A stretch of DNA of 64,000 bases from Siderastrea siderea. Taxonomy: Eukaryota; Cnidaria; Anthozoa; Scleractinia; Rhizangiidae. Under the pieces are notes generated by a model. It did not search any database and had not been told where the DNA came from. It saw only the letters and a list, made by a program, of their open reading frames with translations. The DNA is taken from assembly GCA_964030785.1 (NCBI GenBank), contig OZ034969.1:33312101-33376100 (forward strand), in the 5' to 3' direction. Of the stretch, positions 6,374-18,103 are shown piece by piece. The position numbers and the translations under genes are program-made. The stretch's first letter is position 1. The number at the start of each line of letters is the position of its first letter.

Positions 6374-7799
6374 ATTTATTCATCGCTTTACCCCAGCAAC
6401 CCTCGGCTTTACAAACAAAACGATGACAGCTAAGATTTCAGCGAAAAAAGTGGGAGATTTTTATCTGTAAAAGCCGCCGAATGGATGTTTTGAAAACAGC
6501 GAAAGCTTAACACGAGGTAAGTGTTGTTTTTTTGCTGCCGGCTAAAAATATTTTTTAAGTGTTTAGCCTGTTTTTCCCACAACGACAAACTTTTCGATTA
6601 AAAAAACACGGTGTCTTATAATACTCGTTTACTAGTTTTTGTTTTTTTGAAATGAAACTATTTTTTTGTCGCCTCAAAAAGTAAAACCTTTTGCGAACCG
6701 CCGCGGTTCTGTTTAGCTCGCAATGTTTTTCTCATGCCCCGCGTTGTTGTGAAAAAATCATTTTCTACCCGAAAGACTATTTGATTTATTTTTACTCACT
6801 CTCTGTATTTCTTTTTTCCACAGTCCAACGATGTGATGACTGTAACGCAGTGAGACAAACGAGATGACAACTCGTATTTTTCTCCGAGAAGAAAGCGAGC
6901 GACTTTTTGAAAACAGCGAAAGCTTAACACGAGGTAAGTGTTGTTTTTTTGCTGCCGGCTAAAAATATTTTTTAAGTGTTTAGCCTGTTTTTCCCACAAC
7001 GACAAACTTTTCGATTAAAAAAACACGGTGTCTTATAATACTCGTTTACTAGTTTTTGTTTTTTTGAAATGAAACTATTTTTTGTCGCCTCAAAAAATAA
7101 AACCTTTTGCGAACCGCCGCGGTTCTGTTTAGCTCGCAATGTTTTTCTCATGCCCCGCGTTCTTGTGAAAAAAACCTTTTCTACCCGAAAGACTATTTGA
7201 TTTATTTTTACTCACTCTCTGTATTTCTTTTTTCCACAGTCCAACGATGTGATGACTGTAACGCAGTGAGACAAACGAGATGACAACCCGTATTTTTCTC
7301 CGAGAAGAAAGCGAGCGGCTTTTTGAAAACAGCGAAAGCTTAACACGAGGTAAGTGTTGTTTTTTTGCTGCCGGCTAAAAATGTTTTTTAAGTGTTTAGC
7401 CTGTTTTTCCCACAACGACAAACTTTTCGATTAAAAAAACACGGTGTCTTATAGTACTCGTTTACTAGTTTTTGTTTTTTTGAAATGAAACTATTTTTTG
7501 TCGCCTCAAAAAATAAAACCTTTTGCGAACCGCCGCGGTTCTGTTTAGCTCGCAATGTTTTTCTCATGCCCCGCGTTCTTGTGAAAAAAACCTTTTCTAC
7601 CCGAAAGACTATTTGATTTATTTTTACTCACTCTCTGTATTTCTTTTTTCCACAGTCCAACGATGTGATGACTGTAACGCGGTGAGACAAACGAGATGAC
7701 AACTCGTATTTTTCTCCGAGAAGAAAGCGAGCGGCTTTTTGAAAACAACAACAAGCAAACCTCCACGCAAAGTAAGCATGATTTTTTTTCTTACTGTCA
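6374..7799 (+). repeat. Tandem array of ~416-bp satellite units with splice-site-flanked modules
   Basis: After a first 143-nt module (6374-6516), units repeat with a 416-bp step (6488, 6904, 7320, 7736). Each has a TTTCTTTTTTCCACAG acceptor-like edge, a module of about 110 nt (6824-6933, 7240-7349, 7656-7771), and a GTAAGT or GTAAGC donor-like edge. Stops occur in all three forward frames of the module. The array continues at 14841-15640 beyond the Academ insertion. Confidence 0.8.
7797..7799. repeat. Target site duplication TCA, left
   Basis: TCA precedes the terminal TAGTCTGGGAGC and is repeated at 14841-14843. The uninterrupted paralogous satellite site at about 15245-15260 reads TTACTGTCAGCTAAAA. 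Confidence 0.75.
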
Positions 7800-8321
7800 T
7801 AGTCTGGGAGCATATGTTGGATAATTAGCTCCCGTGGGCATTTTGAGAAGAAAGCAAACCAGTGGCCTAGTAGTGTTAAGTAGGCCATAAGGAACCAAAA
7901 AAATATTATTGACATCTTTGTAGAGCGTCAAGAGAGTATTAATAGGATGTTTTAAAATGACCTGTGTGATCCAGCATGGGAACGAGGCTGAAAAGCTGTA
8001 AGTGGCCAGAACTTCTTTCTAGTTTGAAAAAACTCAACCAAACTCACCAGAAATATTAAGTAAACAACACTCAAGCTAGTACAATAGTTATTGCCATATA
8101 TGAGGGTCACGTGATAGCTCCAGCATGAAATCGAGGCTAGAAAGCTACCCATCAAAAAAGGCTCGATATATAGGGTGGAGGCGAGACCTAACTCAGGGGA
8201 CATACTTGCTAGACAGCCCTGAACCCAGCAAATTGCTTATGTTTTTTGGTAAGCGTCACACGATTGACTTAGCATGGAAACGAGGCTGGGCAAATCTTGC
8301 TTGATGAAACGAAAAAATGTA
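7800..8321 (+). repeat. Left terminal inverted repeat of the Academ element
   Basis: About 520 bp, complementary to 14328-14840. The outer part has small insertions relative to the right copy. Its inner limit is the AAAATGTAT segment. Confidence 0.85.
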
Positions 8322-8563
8322 TTTAGTCCTGGCCAAAATCCCAACATTTTTTAAAAAAAATATCTAATTATATATATTGTTATTAACATTCGTTCAATTA
8401 GCAGTATAAACTTCAATATATCAATAGAAAAGATTCATCGTGTGTTAGTTTTTATGAAAGGGGACTGGGACCTCAGTTCTGCCAGTACCTACTGGTCAGC
8501 TGACGTTTTCATCAAAGTAGCAGTCCGCCATATTGAACTTCCAGATGATGTAGTGCTGCAGAG
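8322..8563 (+). other. 5' non-coding region of the Academ gene
   Basis: AT-rich, with TATATATAT near 8370, about 190 bp ahead of the ATG. A promoter is expected here, but no single element stands out. Confidence 0.4.
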
Positions 8564-11500
8564 ATGTCGTTTAACTTCAGTCTTTGTTTAATATGCCAAA
8601 GGGAGAAAAGTGAGCAGCTTGTTCACAATCCAAGTTCACATGAAAAAGTGTTAAAGTTTGTAGAGGAATGGGCTAGATACGGCGATTTGCGATATTATGA
8701 TTTGTGGTCCAAACTTAAATTGGTTTCAATCAGTGAATTAATAGAGACGAAAACATCATGGCACAGAAGCTGCTATCAGGAAACTGTGCACACTGGACTT
8801 CTTAAAAGAGCCAAAGATAGGTATGTTTTCATTATATTACTATTTGTAATATAGCAACTAAAGAACTTTAACATTTAAGAGTGATGCACCATGATTGTCT
8901 TAATAACGTTAAGTAAGTATATGCTATTTTCCAACTCAGGGGTTCGTATTTGGAAACCCGGTGCTTAATGGAAGAGTTTTCCCAACATGAACTCACCTAG
9001 GCTGACAAATAACGTTGTTATTTTCCCTAGCTTTAAATCTTTGTTCACCTGCATGCATTCAATGTTGCATGTGTAGATCGGCAGGTAAGATCTGATAAAC
9101 GATAACATTTGCACTCAGGTACGAGAGACAACTGGAGGGACCTAATGAGGCAAAAAGAAAAGTGAAAGATCCTTCGCAGCTTACTCGCTCCCAAACGTCA
9201 CCGTATGACAAAAGTGTTTGTTTCTTTTGTGAAGAAAAAGAGAATGCAAAACAACCTCTGCACAATGTCAGCACGTTTTCTGCTGGTGAATCCCTGAATG
9301 AAGCCATTAACCTATCAGGAAATGATGTATTGCGAGTCAAACTAAGCACTTCAGTAGATGCAACTGATGCACACGCTATTGATATAAAGTATCACAAGAA
9401 CTGTTGGCTTAGAAATGTTACGAATGTACTAAAAAAAGCAGCGTTATCTGATAAATCTTGCTCAGATAGTGATTTGGTTTGTGAGGCAGCAGCGAGAATC
9501 GAGTTCCTCGCCATGACGGAGAGTGCGTTAAGGGAAGGGAAGATCCTTTCAATGTCTGACCTGCAGAGCATGTTCGACGAGGTTTTAAAAGCAAATGATG
9601 TATACAAAGCAACGTGCAGTCGAAAAGCATTAAAGCTTTTACTTCAGAGTGAAATTCCAGACATAGAATTTCACAAGCCAAAACGAGTTAACGAGGCTGA
9701 GCGGGTCACCATAAAGGAAACTCGAGATGAGGCGATTCAGTTGTCCGAGAGTATGAGGGTTAAGTGTAGCGAGGAAATGAAAGTGTTGTTTGATGCTGCC
9801 ATAACTTTAAGGAAAGCCATTAATAGATCCAAACGGTGGGAATTCACTGGGACACTAGAAGACGCCAGTGGTGATATTGTACCAGAAGAGCTCTATCGAT
9901 TCTGCATATGGCTCATCCAAGGTCCCAAAACTGATAGGTTGCGCAAGGAGAAGACAGAAGACGTGAAGAAGCGTGCAATGAGTTTGTCTCAAACCGCAAT
10001 ATCAATGTGTCTTACAGAGAGGCAGAGTAATAACAACAAGTCTAAAACACTACGTCTATCGAGGGAGATGCCACAACAGCTAGCTGTTGGACTAGCCATT
10101 CATCAGCTTACCCGAAGCAAAGAGCTAGTGAATATGCTTCATGGATTTGGAATGGCAGTCGAGTATAACAGAGTAATGAGAGTGGAAGCTCAGATAGAGG
10201 CTACTGTTCTTGAGCGGATGGAACAAAATGGAGGAGTGTACCTTCCACCTGATATTGTCAAGGGACGACATGTATTTTTTGCTATAGATAATGTCGATTT
10301 TGCTGAGGACACGTATGATGGACAGCGCACTCTTCATGGAAAGGCCATGGCAATTTACCAGAAAAAGGACCCACAAGACGTTAAGCAGGAATTGAGGTAA
10401 GCAATCAAGTCGTTATTTTTTGGTTAAGAGAGAATGGGGCTCCGTGTTATAGGCCAGATGATATTCATTTGAAATTTGTCTTCTTAGAAACCAAAAACCT
10501 ATTTTATGTGCCACATCATTTTAATATTGCTGACTCTTCTATTTTGTCTCTGTGGTCGAGACTGCAATGGCATGTTAAAAGTATTCAAATGTCAGGCTGT
10601 TATTATGGAAAGTTTACTTTAAGTTTGAACTGCGTTCGTCTAAATGGGAGTATTATAATTCGTTTTTTAAAACAGGCTTGTTGACACCAAAGACCAGAGT
10701 CGTTCAGTAAAGGATGTTCCGGAAACTATCACAGCCTTATTGGAGTGCCCGAATCCTTGCCCGAAGCCAGCAAATCCAGTTTTCTCTTCATTTGATGCCA
10801 GTCAGCTTCCCATCACCGTCAGTTTTCAAGATTTCGCATGGCTCTTGGCGCGTAACTTTTCCAGCCAGCGACAGATAAGAGACGAGGTACCACAGGGTGA
10901 GAGGGATGGAGATATTCAAGCAGAAAGAGAAGAGTGTCCTGGAAGAATAGGAATACCTGTGTGGTCAGCATACAACTCTCTCATTGGTAACCCTATCGAA
11001 GTGACGAAGGTAGGCACCCCGCCACTGTTAGCTGCACCAGCCCATGAGTGGCCGACGCTGTTGACTATTCTAATGCAAGCGCAGAATATTAACACGAGTG
11101 TTGTTGGTCCAGGCAGAAAAACTGTCATCTCTCTGGATGTTGGCCTTTATCAGCCAGCGAAAAAGCTCCAGATGGCAAGAAACGATCTTCAACATCTCAT
11201 TCTCCGTCCAGGGGAATTGCACATTGTTATGGCGCAATTGCGCACCATTGGCGCATTTATCGAAGACAGCGGTCTTGACATGTGCTGGATAGAGGCTGAT
11301 ATCTACGGCCCAGCGACAGTGAAGCAGATACTTGATGGGAATCATGTCAAGCGAGGTGAAGTGGCACATGTTGTTACTCTTCAAGCGCTATTTGCGCTGT
11401 ATCAGAAGGCATTCTTTCAGAGCTCTCAAGAAGATTTAAAGAGCATCGCAGATCTCTCACAAGAAGTTGCTGAGGCATGCATCCTAGCATCAAATGTTGA

Positions 11501-13901
11501 ACTGAAGGAAGCAAACACTAAGCTGTTAGAAGCTGTTGAGAACCAAGATCTTCTAAAGAAGATGGCAGAGTTTGACGCAACACGAGATCAGCACCCATTG
11601 TTTAAGGTGACGAGAGAGTACATGCGTATGGTCATGGAGATGCTCCAGTTTATCAGAGCAGTACGTACAGGTGATTGGAAACTTCACCTTCAAGCCCTTC
11701 AAGTCTTCACGAAATACTTTTTTGCACATGATCGCCTGAATTACGCCCGTATGATGCCATTGTATCTTGCAGAAATGGATTCCCTATCAACAACTGATCC
11801 AGACGTCTATGCAGAGTTCCTCTCGGGAAACTGGATAGTGAACAAGAACTCCAGCATTCCATTCTGTGCACTTGGTGCAGATCACGGACTTGAGCATGTC
11901 AATCGCTCGATGAAAGTAAGCGGGGGACTGGTAGGAATCACCCTCAACCAAATTGCACGGACCAAGTTTTTTCTCATTGCTCCCGAAATGGCAAATCTTG
12001 CAGAGCAGGCAAAGGGTATGGCAGGTGTAGCTTCCAAGATCCAAACTCGACATGACCACCACGCTACAGCTGTACTGTCCCGAGAAGACAAGAATGTCAA
12101 AGCGTTGATGGATACTATTGAGACCTTTACCAACCCTTTTGCTGAGGAAAGCTTGGATCTCTTCAACCTTGTGACCAAAGTTGTAATGCCCGATAAAGTC
12201 AAGGAAGACTTGTGCAACCAGACTGCCATAGGACAAACACTGTTTGATACGTTTGTGAAGGAGCGCATTCAGTCCGAGAAAGTCAACATTTGGTCTACAA
12301 TGAAGAAGCAAAAGCTTTGTACATGGAAGAGTAATGCGAAGAAGGTGAAAGTGTCCACAAAGGAGAAGATGATTGAGCTGCGAGAGGACCGATCCCTTTT
12401 TGCCAGGATGATGATGGTATGGCGCAGCCGCCATGACATGGACATCAAGGAGACGATCGGACTGTATGAGTTCGCATTAGTACCAAGGTCCATGTTTGCA
12501 TCAGATGGGTCAATGCTGCACTGCTCTTCAAAAAGTGCACTTATGGCCATATTAGAGAAGCTCCCATCCAGACTGCCTGACGAGGGAATCAATGACGGCA
12601 CCACAACAGATACCGCTGCACCCCATTTGAAAGTCACCATCATTGACGGTATGGCAGAGCTGCAGTGCCTGGACAAACCAGATTGGGTGAAGAACTGCAC
12701 CCAGCTTGCAGATCATTTCGTTGAAACAATAGAACAAAAGTATGGAAGGAATGACGAGGTTCGCCTGATCTTCGATAGGTACGACATAACTATGTCCTTA
12801 AAAGAAGCCACAAGGGAAAAGAGGCAAGGAGGTCAGGATGCCGTCTACTATCGAATCACAGACTCCACCAACATCTCAAAAGTGTCAATGAAGAAGCTTC
12901 TGTCTCACACTAAGACGAAGATGGAGCTCACAAAATACCTGGCAGAGAAGGCGATGAAGTATTTCAGGATACAGCATGGAAGGCGCTTTGTTGTTGCGTG
13001 GGGTAGTGAATGCAAGGCAACACACAAAGATGTTGAAGATCTTGAAAGCAACCAAGAAGAAGCGGACACCAAGATCATTCTTCACGCTGTTGACGCGACA
13101 TCAGATGGCGCAACAGAGATCCAAATCCACTCCCCTGACACTGATGTATTTGTTCTGGCATTAAGACGGGAACCAGAGTTGTGTTGCAATGTTTCGTTTG
13201 TTACAGGGAAGGGGCGCAACCGCAGATCGATCATGCTAAAGCCAATAGTTCAAGCTCTCGGGGAAGCAAGAACAGCTGCTCTTCCAGCGTTCCATGCACT
13301 TAGTGGAGCAGATAATACCGGATGTTTTTCAGGCCATGCAAAACCTTTGTGTTGGAAGGCATTTCTAAATGTCGATGAAGATGTCAGAGAGATGGCAAAG
13401 CTGGGCACAACACTAAGACCATCTGACGAGACCATGAAGGCTATTGAGAAGTTTGTATGCAAACTTTATGTTCCAAATACATCACTTACCACAGTGAAAG
13501 ATCTTCGATGGTGGTTATTTCGTAAGAAGCAAGCCCAATCAGAACGACTTCCACCAACCCAAGGTGCCCTACATCAAGCTGTTCTACGCGCCCATTATCA
13601 AGCTATGGTGTGGAATAACGATGTTGTTGCAAACCCTGATATTCCATCTCCTGAAAACTATGGCTGGGAGAAAAATGACAACAGATGGCTTCCAGTGATG
13701 ACAAAGCTACCACCAGCGCCAGAAGCTATCATTCAGCTAGTTAAATGCGGGTGCACGAAGCAGTGCGCAAGCAACCGATGCCAACGTCGTAAGAATGGAC
13801 TAACGTGCACAGACCTTTGTGCATGCTCTGATGAAGAAGATGAACCCTGCCAGAATGTTTTTACTGAGGTGGTAGACGACGATGAATACAATGAGGAATA
13901 A
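8564..13901 (+). CDS. Academ transposase, 1,586 aa, exons 8564-8820, 9119-10396, 10676-13901
   Basis: Introns 8821-9118 (GTATGT...CAG) and 10397-10675 (GTAAGC...ACAG) join three open segments in phase, giving 4,761 nt including the stop. Two N-terminal zinc-finger-like modules are C8-C11-H67-C70 and C120-C123-H178-C181. A central region has candidate RNase-H-like acidic residues (D666 in an Ile-Ser-Leu-Asp strand; D914 and E918 in DHGLEHVN). Next comes an XPG/FEN1-like set: D1169, D1212, E1306/E1307, D1333/D1335 and D1391 (GADNTG). A Cys8 cluster lies at about 1536-1569 and an acidic tail follows. The protein should excise and insert the element in the nucleus. The DDE assignment is tentative; the nuclease set is clear. 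Confidence 0.85.
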
Positions 13902-14327
13902 ACTGTGGCGAGATTTAAAGAAACTGAACTGATTTGCTTTCATGATAGTCAGCTCAAATATGTTTATATGTTTCGCCATAAAAGGAGTATTCTTAGTTTG
14001 TAGGTTAGAACTGCCATCGATGTCGGAGATATGTAGAAGTTACGAAGTGACCTTTCATGACCTCATGAAGATGAGTTTGATTTTCAAGTGAAGAGTAAAT
14101 AAATCATTTTGGAGTGAGAAGACACAGTGCTTCTGCTGTTTCTAAACCATAGGTATTTTCCTTTGTTCGACAAGCCTAATTTCTAATTCACTAAAAAGAA
14201 TTACAGAAAACGCGTAGCCTTGTTTTCTATTAATTGGTAGCGTGACTATCGATTGAATCAATCTGTACTACTTTTGTGGTTCTAGAGGATGTGGCTTGTT
14301 ATATTTGTCAATTTTGAACGGGATGAT
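13902..14327 (+). other. 3' non-coding region of the Academ gene
   Basis: AATAAA at 14098-14103, about 200 bp after the stop, is a likely poly(A) signal. The remainder up to the right inverted repeat has no other feature. Confidence 0.5.
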
Positions 14328-14840
14328 ATACATTTTTTGTTTCATCAAGCAACACTTGCCAGCCTCGTTTCCATGCTATATGTAAATCACGTGACTCTTA
14401 TTAATAAATATAAGCAATTTGCTGGGTTCAGGGCTGTCTAGCAAGTATGTCCCCTGAGTTAGGTCTCGCCTCCACCATATATATCGAGCCTTTTTTGATG
14501 GGTAGCTTTCTAGCCTCGATTTCATGCTGGAGCTATCACGTGACCCTTATATATGGCAATAACTATTGTACTAGCTTGAGTGTTGTTTACTTAGTATTTC
14601 TGGTGAGTTTGGTTGAGTTTTCTCGAACTAGAAAGAAGTTATGGCCACTTAAAGCTTTTCAGCCGCGTTCCCATGCTGGATCACACAGGTCATTTTAAAA
14701 CATCCTATTAATACTCTCTTGGCGCTCTACAAAAATGTCAACAACATTTTCTGAGTTCCTTATGGACTACTGAACACTACTAGGCCACTGGCTTGCTTTC
14801 TTCTCAAAATGCCCACGGAAATACATTAGCTCCCAGACTA
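14328..14840 (-). repeat. Right terminal inverted repeat of the Academ element
   Basis: Reverse complement of 7800-8321, followed by TCA (14841-14843). Confidence 0.85.
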
Positions 14841-15640
14841 TCAGCTAAAAAAATATTTTTTATCGTGTTGAGCGTTTTTTACACAAAAAACAAACTTCTG
14901 TTCAAAACATATTTATGTTTTTCAGTCCTCTTTTTGTTTTTGAAATGGCTCTATTTTTTTTATCGCCTCGAAAGAAAATTGGAACACCGACGTGGTTCTG
15001 TTTAGCTCGCAATGTTTTCCCATGCCCCGCGTTGTTGTGAAAAAATCATTTTCTACCCGAAACACTATTTGATTTATTTTTTACTCACTCTCTGTATTTC
15101 TTTTTCCACAGTCCAAGGTTATCCTGCCTGTAAAGCGGTGAGAGAAACGAGATGACAACTCGCATTTTCTCCGAGAAGAAAGCGAGCGGCTTTTTGAAAA
15201 CAACAACAAGCAAACCTCCACGCAAAGTAAGCATCATTTTTTTCTTACTGTCAGCTAAAAAATATTTTTTAACGTGTTGAGCGTTTCTTACACAAAAACA
15301 AACCTCCGTTCAAAACACATTTATGTTTTTAGTCCTCTTTTTTATTTTTTCCAATGGATCTATTTTTTTTGTCGCCTCGAAAAACCTTGGCGAACCAGCG
15401 CGGTTCTGTTTAGCTCGCAATGTTTTCCCATTCCCCGCGTTGTTGTGAAAAAATCATTTTCTACCCGAAAGAATATTTTATTCCTTTATTTTTTACTCTC
15501 TCTCTCTCTCTGTATTTCTTTTTCCACAGTCCAACGATGTGCTGACTGTAACGCGGTGAGACGAACACGAACAAGAAGAAAACGTCCAAAACAACCACAA
15601 CCCATCCATTGTCTCCTACTCGCTTCGACCCGAAAAAAAA
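14841..15640 (+). repeat. Right part of the satellite interrupted by the Academ element
   Basis: It contains two more units with about a 410-bp step. Splice-site-flanked modules lie at 15112-15226 (donor GTAAGC) and from 15530. The last has no clear donor, and its open frame continues into a basic Arg/Lys/Gln-rich stretch. Confidence 0.75.
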
Positions 15641-15665
15641 TTTCCATGCTTTTTTCAAAAAAAAT

Positions 15666-15810
15666 TTTTTTCCACCCCGACCGGGATTCGAACTCACAAT
15701 AAAAAATCTTGGTTTCGCCCACAGCGCGCGCCAAGCGCGCGCCGCCGCCGCCGATTCCCCGCGCGCGCGCGCGCGCCCGCCGCTGCTGCTGCTGCTGCTG
15801 CTGCCCACAA
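15666..15810 (-). repeat. Second GC-rich B-box module
   Basis: Shares the B box, the CCACCCCGACC edge and the CG-alternating tract with 6040-6160. It ends in (CTG)n near 15782-15803. Confidence 0.45.
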
Positions 15811-15918
15811 ACACCACCATCTCATCGAATCGGGATCGGAAAAAAGAGAGGGGTATCGAACCTCGGTATCGACAAAAATCCGATCGGTATCAAACCTCTG
15901 TATGAAACCCAACCCTTT

Positions 15919-16153
15919 GAGCCCGCGATCCCCATTTATCCCGACGACTGGTCGGCGGTTTCCCACCCTAGCCAGAGGGCTATTCTGATACGTCATGTAA
16001 GCGTCACGAAATGTCCTCTCTTTTCTAATCTGAGCCCGCGATCCTTTTTCCCACGACTGGTCAGCGGTTTCCCACCCTAGCCAGAGGGCTATTCTGATAC
16101 GTCATGTAAGCGTCACGAAATGTCCTCTCTTTTCTGACCTGAGCCCGCGATCC
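15919..16153 (+). repeat. ~110-bp tandem duplication
   Basis: GAGCCCGCGATCC recurs at 15919, 16032 and 16141. The sequence between (CCACCCTAGCCAGAGGGC...TGTCCTCTCTTTTCT) is nearly identical in both copies. Confidence 0.8.
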
Positions 16154-16280
16154 CTTTACTGGGAAAAATCCCTCCTCATCCCTCCTCATTTCCTCCTCGC
16201 CGCCATTACCTAAAGCGCCCCCCTTGATTTTTTTTTCACTTTTCGCTTTTGCAGTCTGCAGTTTGTGTTTTCACCCGACC

Positions 16281-17999
16281 GTCATAAGATAGGACTGACA
16301 ACGACGGACAACAAAATGGGTCTAGCCAAGCCTCGTTCTGGGAGTTGTCTAAGCAACGCAAATGTCACGCTACGCTTGCCCCTGTATTTGAAGACACTTT
16401 GAATTAATCATGTTGTAACTTATTACCACAAAATTTTTCTTTTCTCATAAAAAATGGGAACCACGCTAAGGAGATAAAAACAGTGTTTACAGCAACCAGA
16501 TCAAATTAGTTTTACTTACGAAGGATTCTAAATTGAAATTGCCAAACGTGCACCATTTGTTGTTTAGCGAATTCCCCTCTACGAGCGTGGGTTCAAGTTA
16601 CTTCGACTTGTAACAAAGGAAAGACAAAGATAACATAGAGCTTTTTCCGCTCTACTAATATGTAATAAGTAGTTTGAGAATTTCCTTAATCACGCACTCA
16701 AGACTCGATACGTGACTGTTTTCCATAGTGTTCTTTAAGTAAAAATATTAATAGTCATTTTGTGAGCAGGTGCCTGAGTTTTGAACTTTCTCGTTTGAAC
16801 TTTCTGCGCCTGTTTGGACTTGTAAAATGCACATAAAGAGACCTCGTGAATGATATTGGTATTTATCAACATAGCTTCAGGCGATAAGGTAGTCATTAAC
16901 ATGCGACACTCAACAGAGTGGTGATTAATAGGTTTCGCAAAACATTTTCCATACCCTGATAATTAAGCATTTTGCTATAGAAATCGCCATGAGCTTTAAA
17001 AAAAGAACGTTTCTCAAATGCGCCACGAGAGGAGAAAGGATCAGATTAAACACTAATCGCTCGGGGGAAGAGCTTCCCTGAGTCATTTCACTGGCTATAA
17101 ATTATGTATCCAAAACTCCAAATTACATTGTTTATGCTGTGTCTCCTCTTACCCCTATCGCGTGATGGCAGAAAAATAAGTTTTCCATGAATAAAAAAAG
17201 TCTATTTTGGACGAAACATCCACATCTTCAGTCTCTCTCAAAGTGCAAACAACGAAAGTAAGCAGGTAAGGCCACGTCACGCCAGAAATGATAACAGAAT
17301 TTTCTTTTTTCATGGAATTAAATCAACACGAGTTATTTAGTCTTTAAATTACTACATGGTCTTTACAATGGTTTACGATGAATGATGTTTGAAATAGTCA
17401 TAATAGATTTCTCCATTTATACCTTAATTCTCATTGGATTTATTTAGGCCATATAAGTAAACACTCGAATCATCTTGTGCAGTTCCTGATATCTACTACT
17501 GATCGGCTAATTAGTAAATTTAAGCCTAGTTGATAACAAGCAACATTTTTAAATGTCTTAACTTACGCCCTCTATCACTTTTTTGCTGTTTTATAATTCA
17601 AATTAGGTTCAATTTACACGTGCTTTTTCCGCTTTGTCGAATTTGAGCTTTTTAAACACAACACCGCTTTGCTTTTTGTGAAAATGGTTTGACTTGCAGC
17701 CCAGAATACTGAGTTCTAAAGCTTGTTTTCATTGTCACTATAATGAAAATCTTATCAATCCTTCCGCGGTTATCAGTGCAGAATCGAAAACTGAGCGACC
17801 AGTCTTCTGCAACTACCTAAAGTAACAAAATTTCTATATCGCTTTCCTCAACAAACCGCGATTTTAAACTTGCCCTTTTAAATCGCTTACCTTCGTGATG
17901 TGACCTTTAATAAGGCTATCTTTCCCCAGAAGATCTACACGTACCAAATTAAAGGCGACGAAAATTGTTAGCAGTTGGATCAGACATTTGGTTTTCACT
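16281..17999 (+). repeat. Segmental duplication copy A, 5' part
   Basis: Matches 34887-36180 over most of its length with scattered indels. About 330 bp around 17360-17690 is absent from copy B. No coding frame is recognisable. It is the upstream flank of the PRRT-like gene at 26.2 kb, separated from it by transposons. Confidence 0.75.
17984..17995. repeat. 12-bp target duplication ACATTTGGTTTT, left
   Basis: Repeated at 20910-20921 and present once at 36162-36173 in segmental copy B, which is the empty site. Confidence 0.75.
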
Positions 18000-18036
18000 C
18001 TCAATAAAGGGTGTCAGTAAAACGCCGACTCGGGAT

Positions 18037-18037
18037 T

Positions 18038-18102
<65 letters not shown>

Positions 18103-18103
18103 G
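18037..18103 (+). repeat. (GGGGTC)n array, left
   Basis: About eleven perfect hexamers. The G4 runs could form a quadruplex. Confidence 0.95.

Larger units (their letters stand above)
7800..14840 (+). mobile_element. Academ-type autonomous DNA transposon, 7,041 bp
   Basis: It is bounded by TAGTCTGGGAGC...GCTCCCAGACTA, inverted repeats of about 515 bp and a 3-bp TCA duplication. A satellite copy to the right provides an empty site. It carries one three-exon gene whose product has an XPG-like nuclease domain and a C-terminal Cys8 cluster. That combination, with a 3-4-bp target duplication, defines the Academ superfamily as I know it. The open gene suggests recent activity. The two inverted repeats differ by small indels and substitutions. 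Confidence 0.85.

Noticed and set aside
6796..7915. Repeated 69-95-aa minus-strand frames
   Set aside because: Shadow frames of the ~416-bp satellite and the Academ TIR. They repeat because the DNA repeats and show no domain.
7952..8203. 83-aa frame mirrored at 14447-14698
   Set aside because: Lies in the Academ terminal inverted repeats; identical by repeat copying rather than coding.
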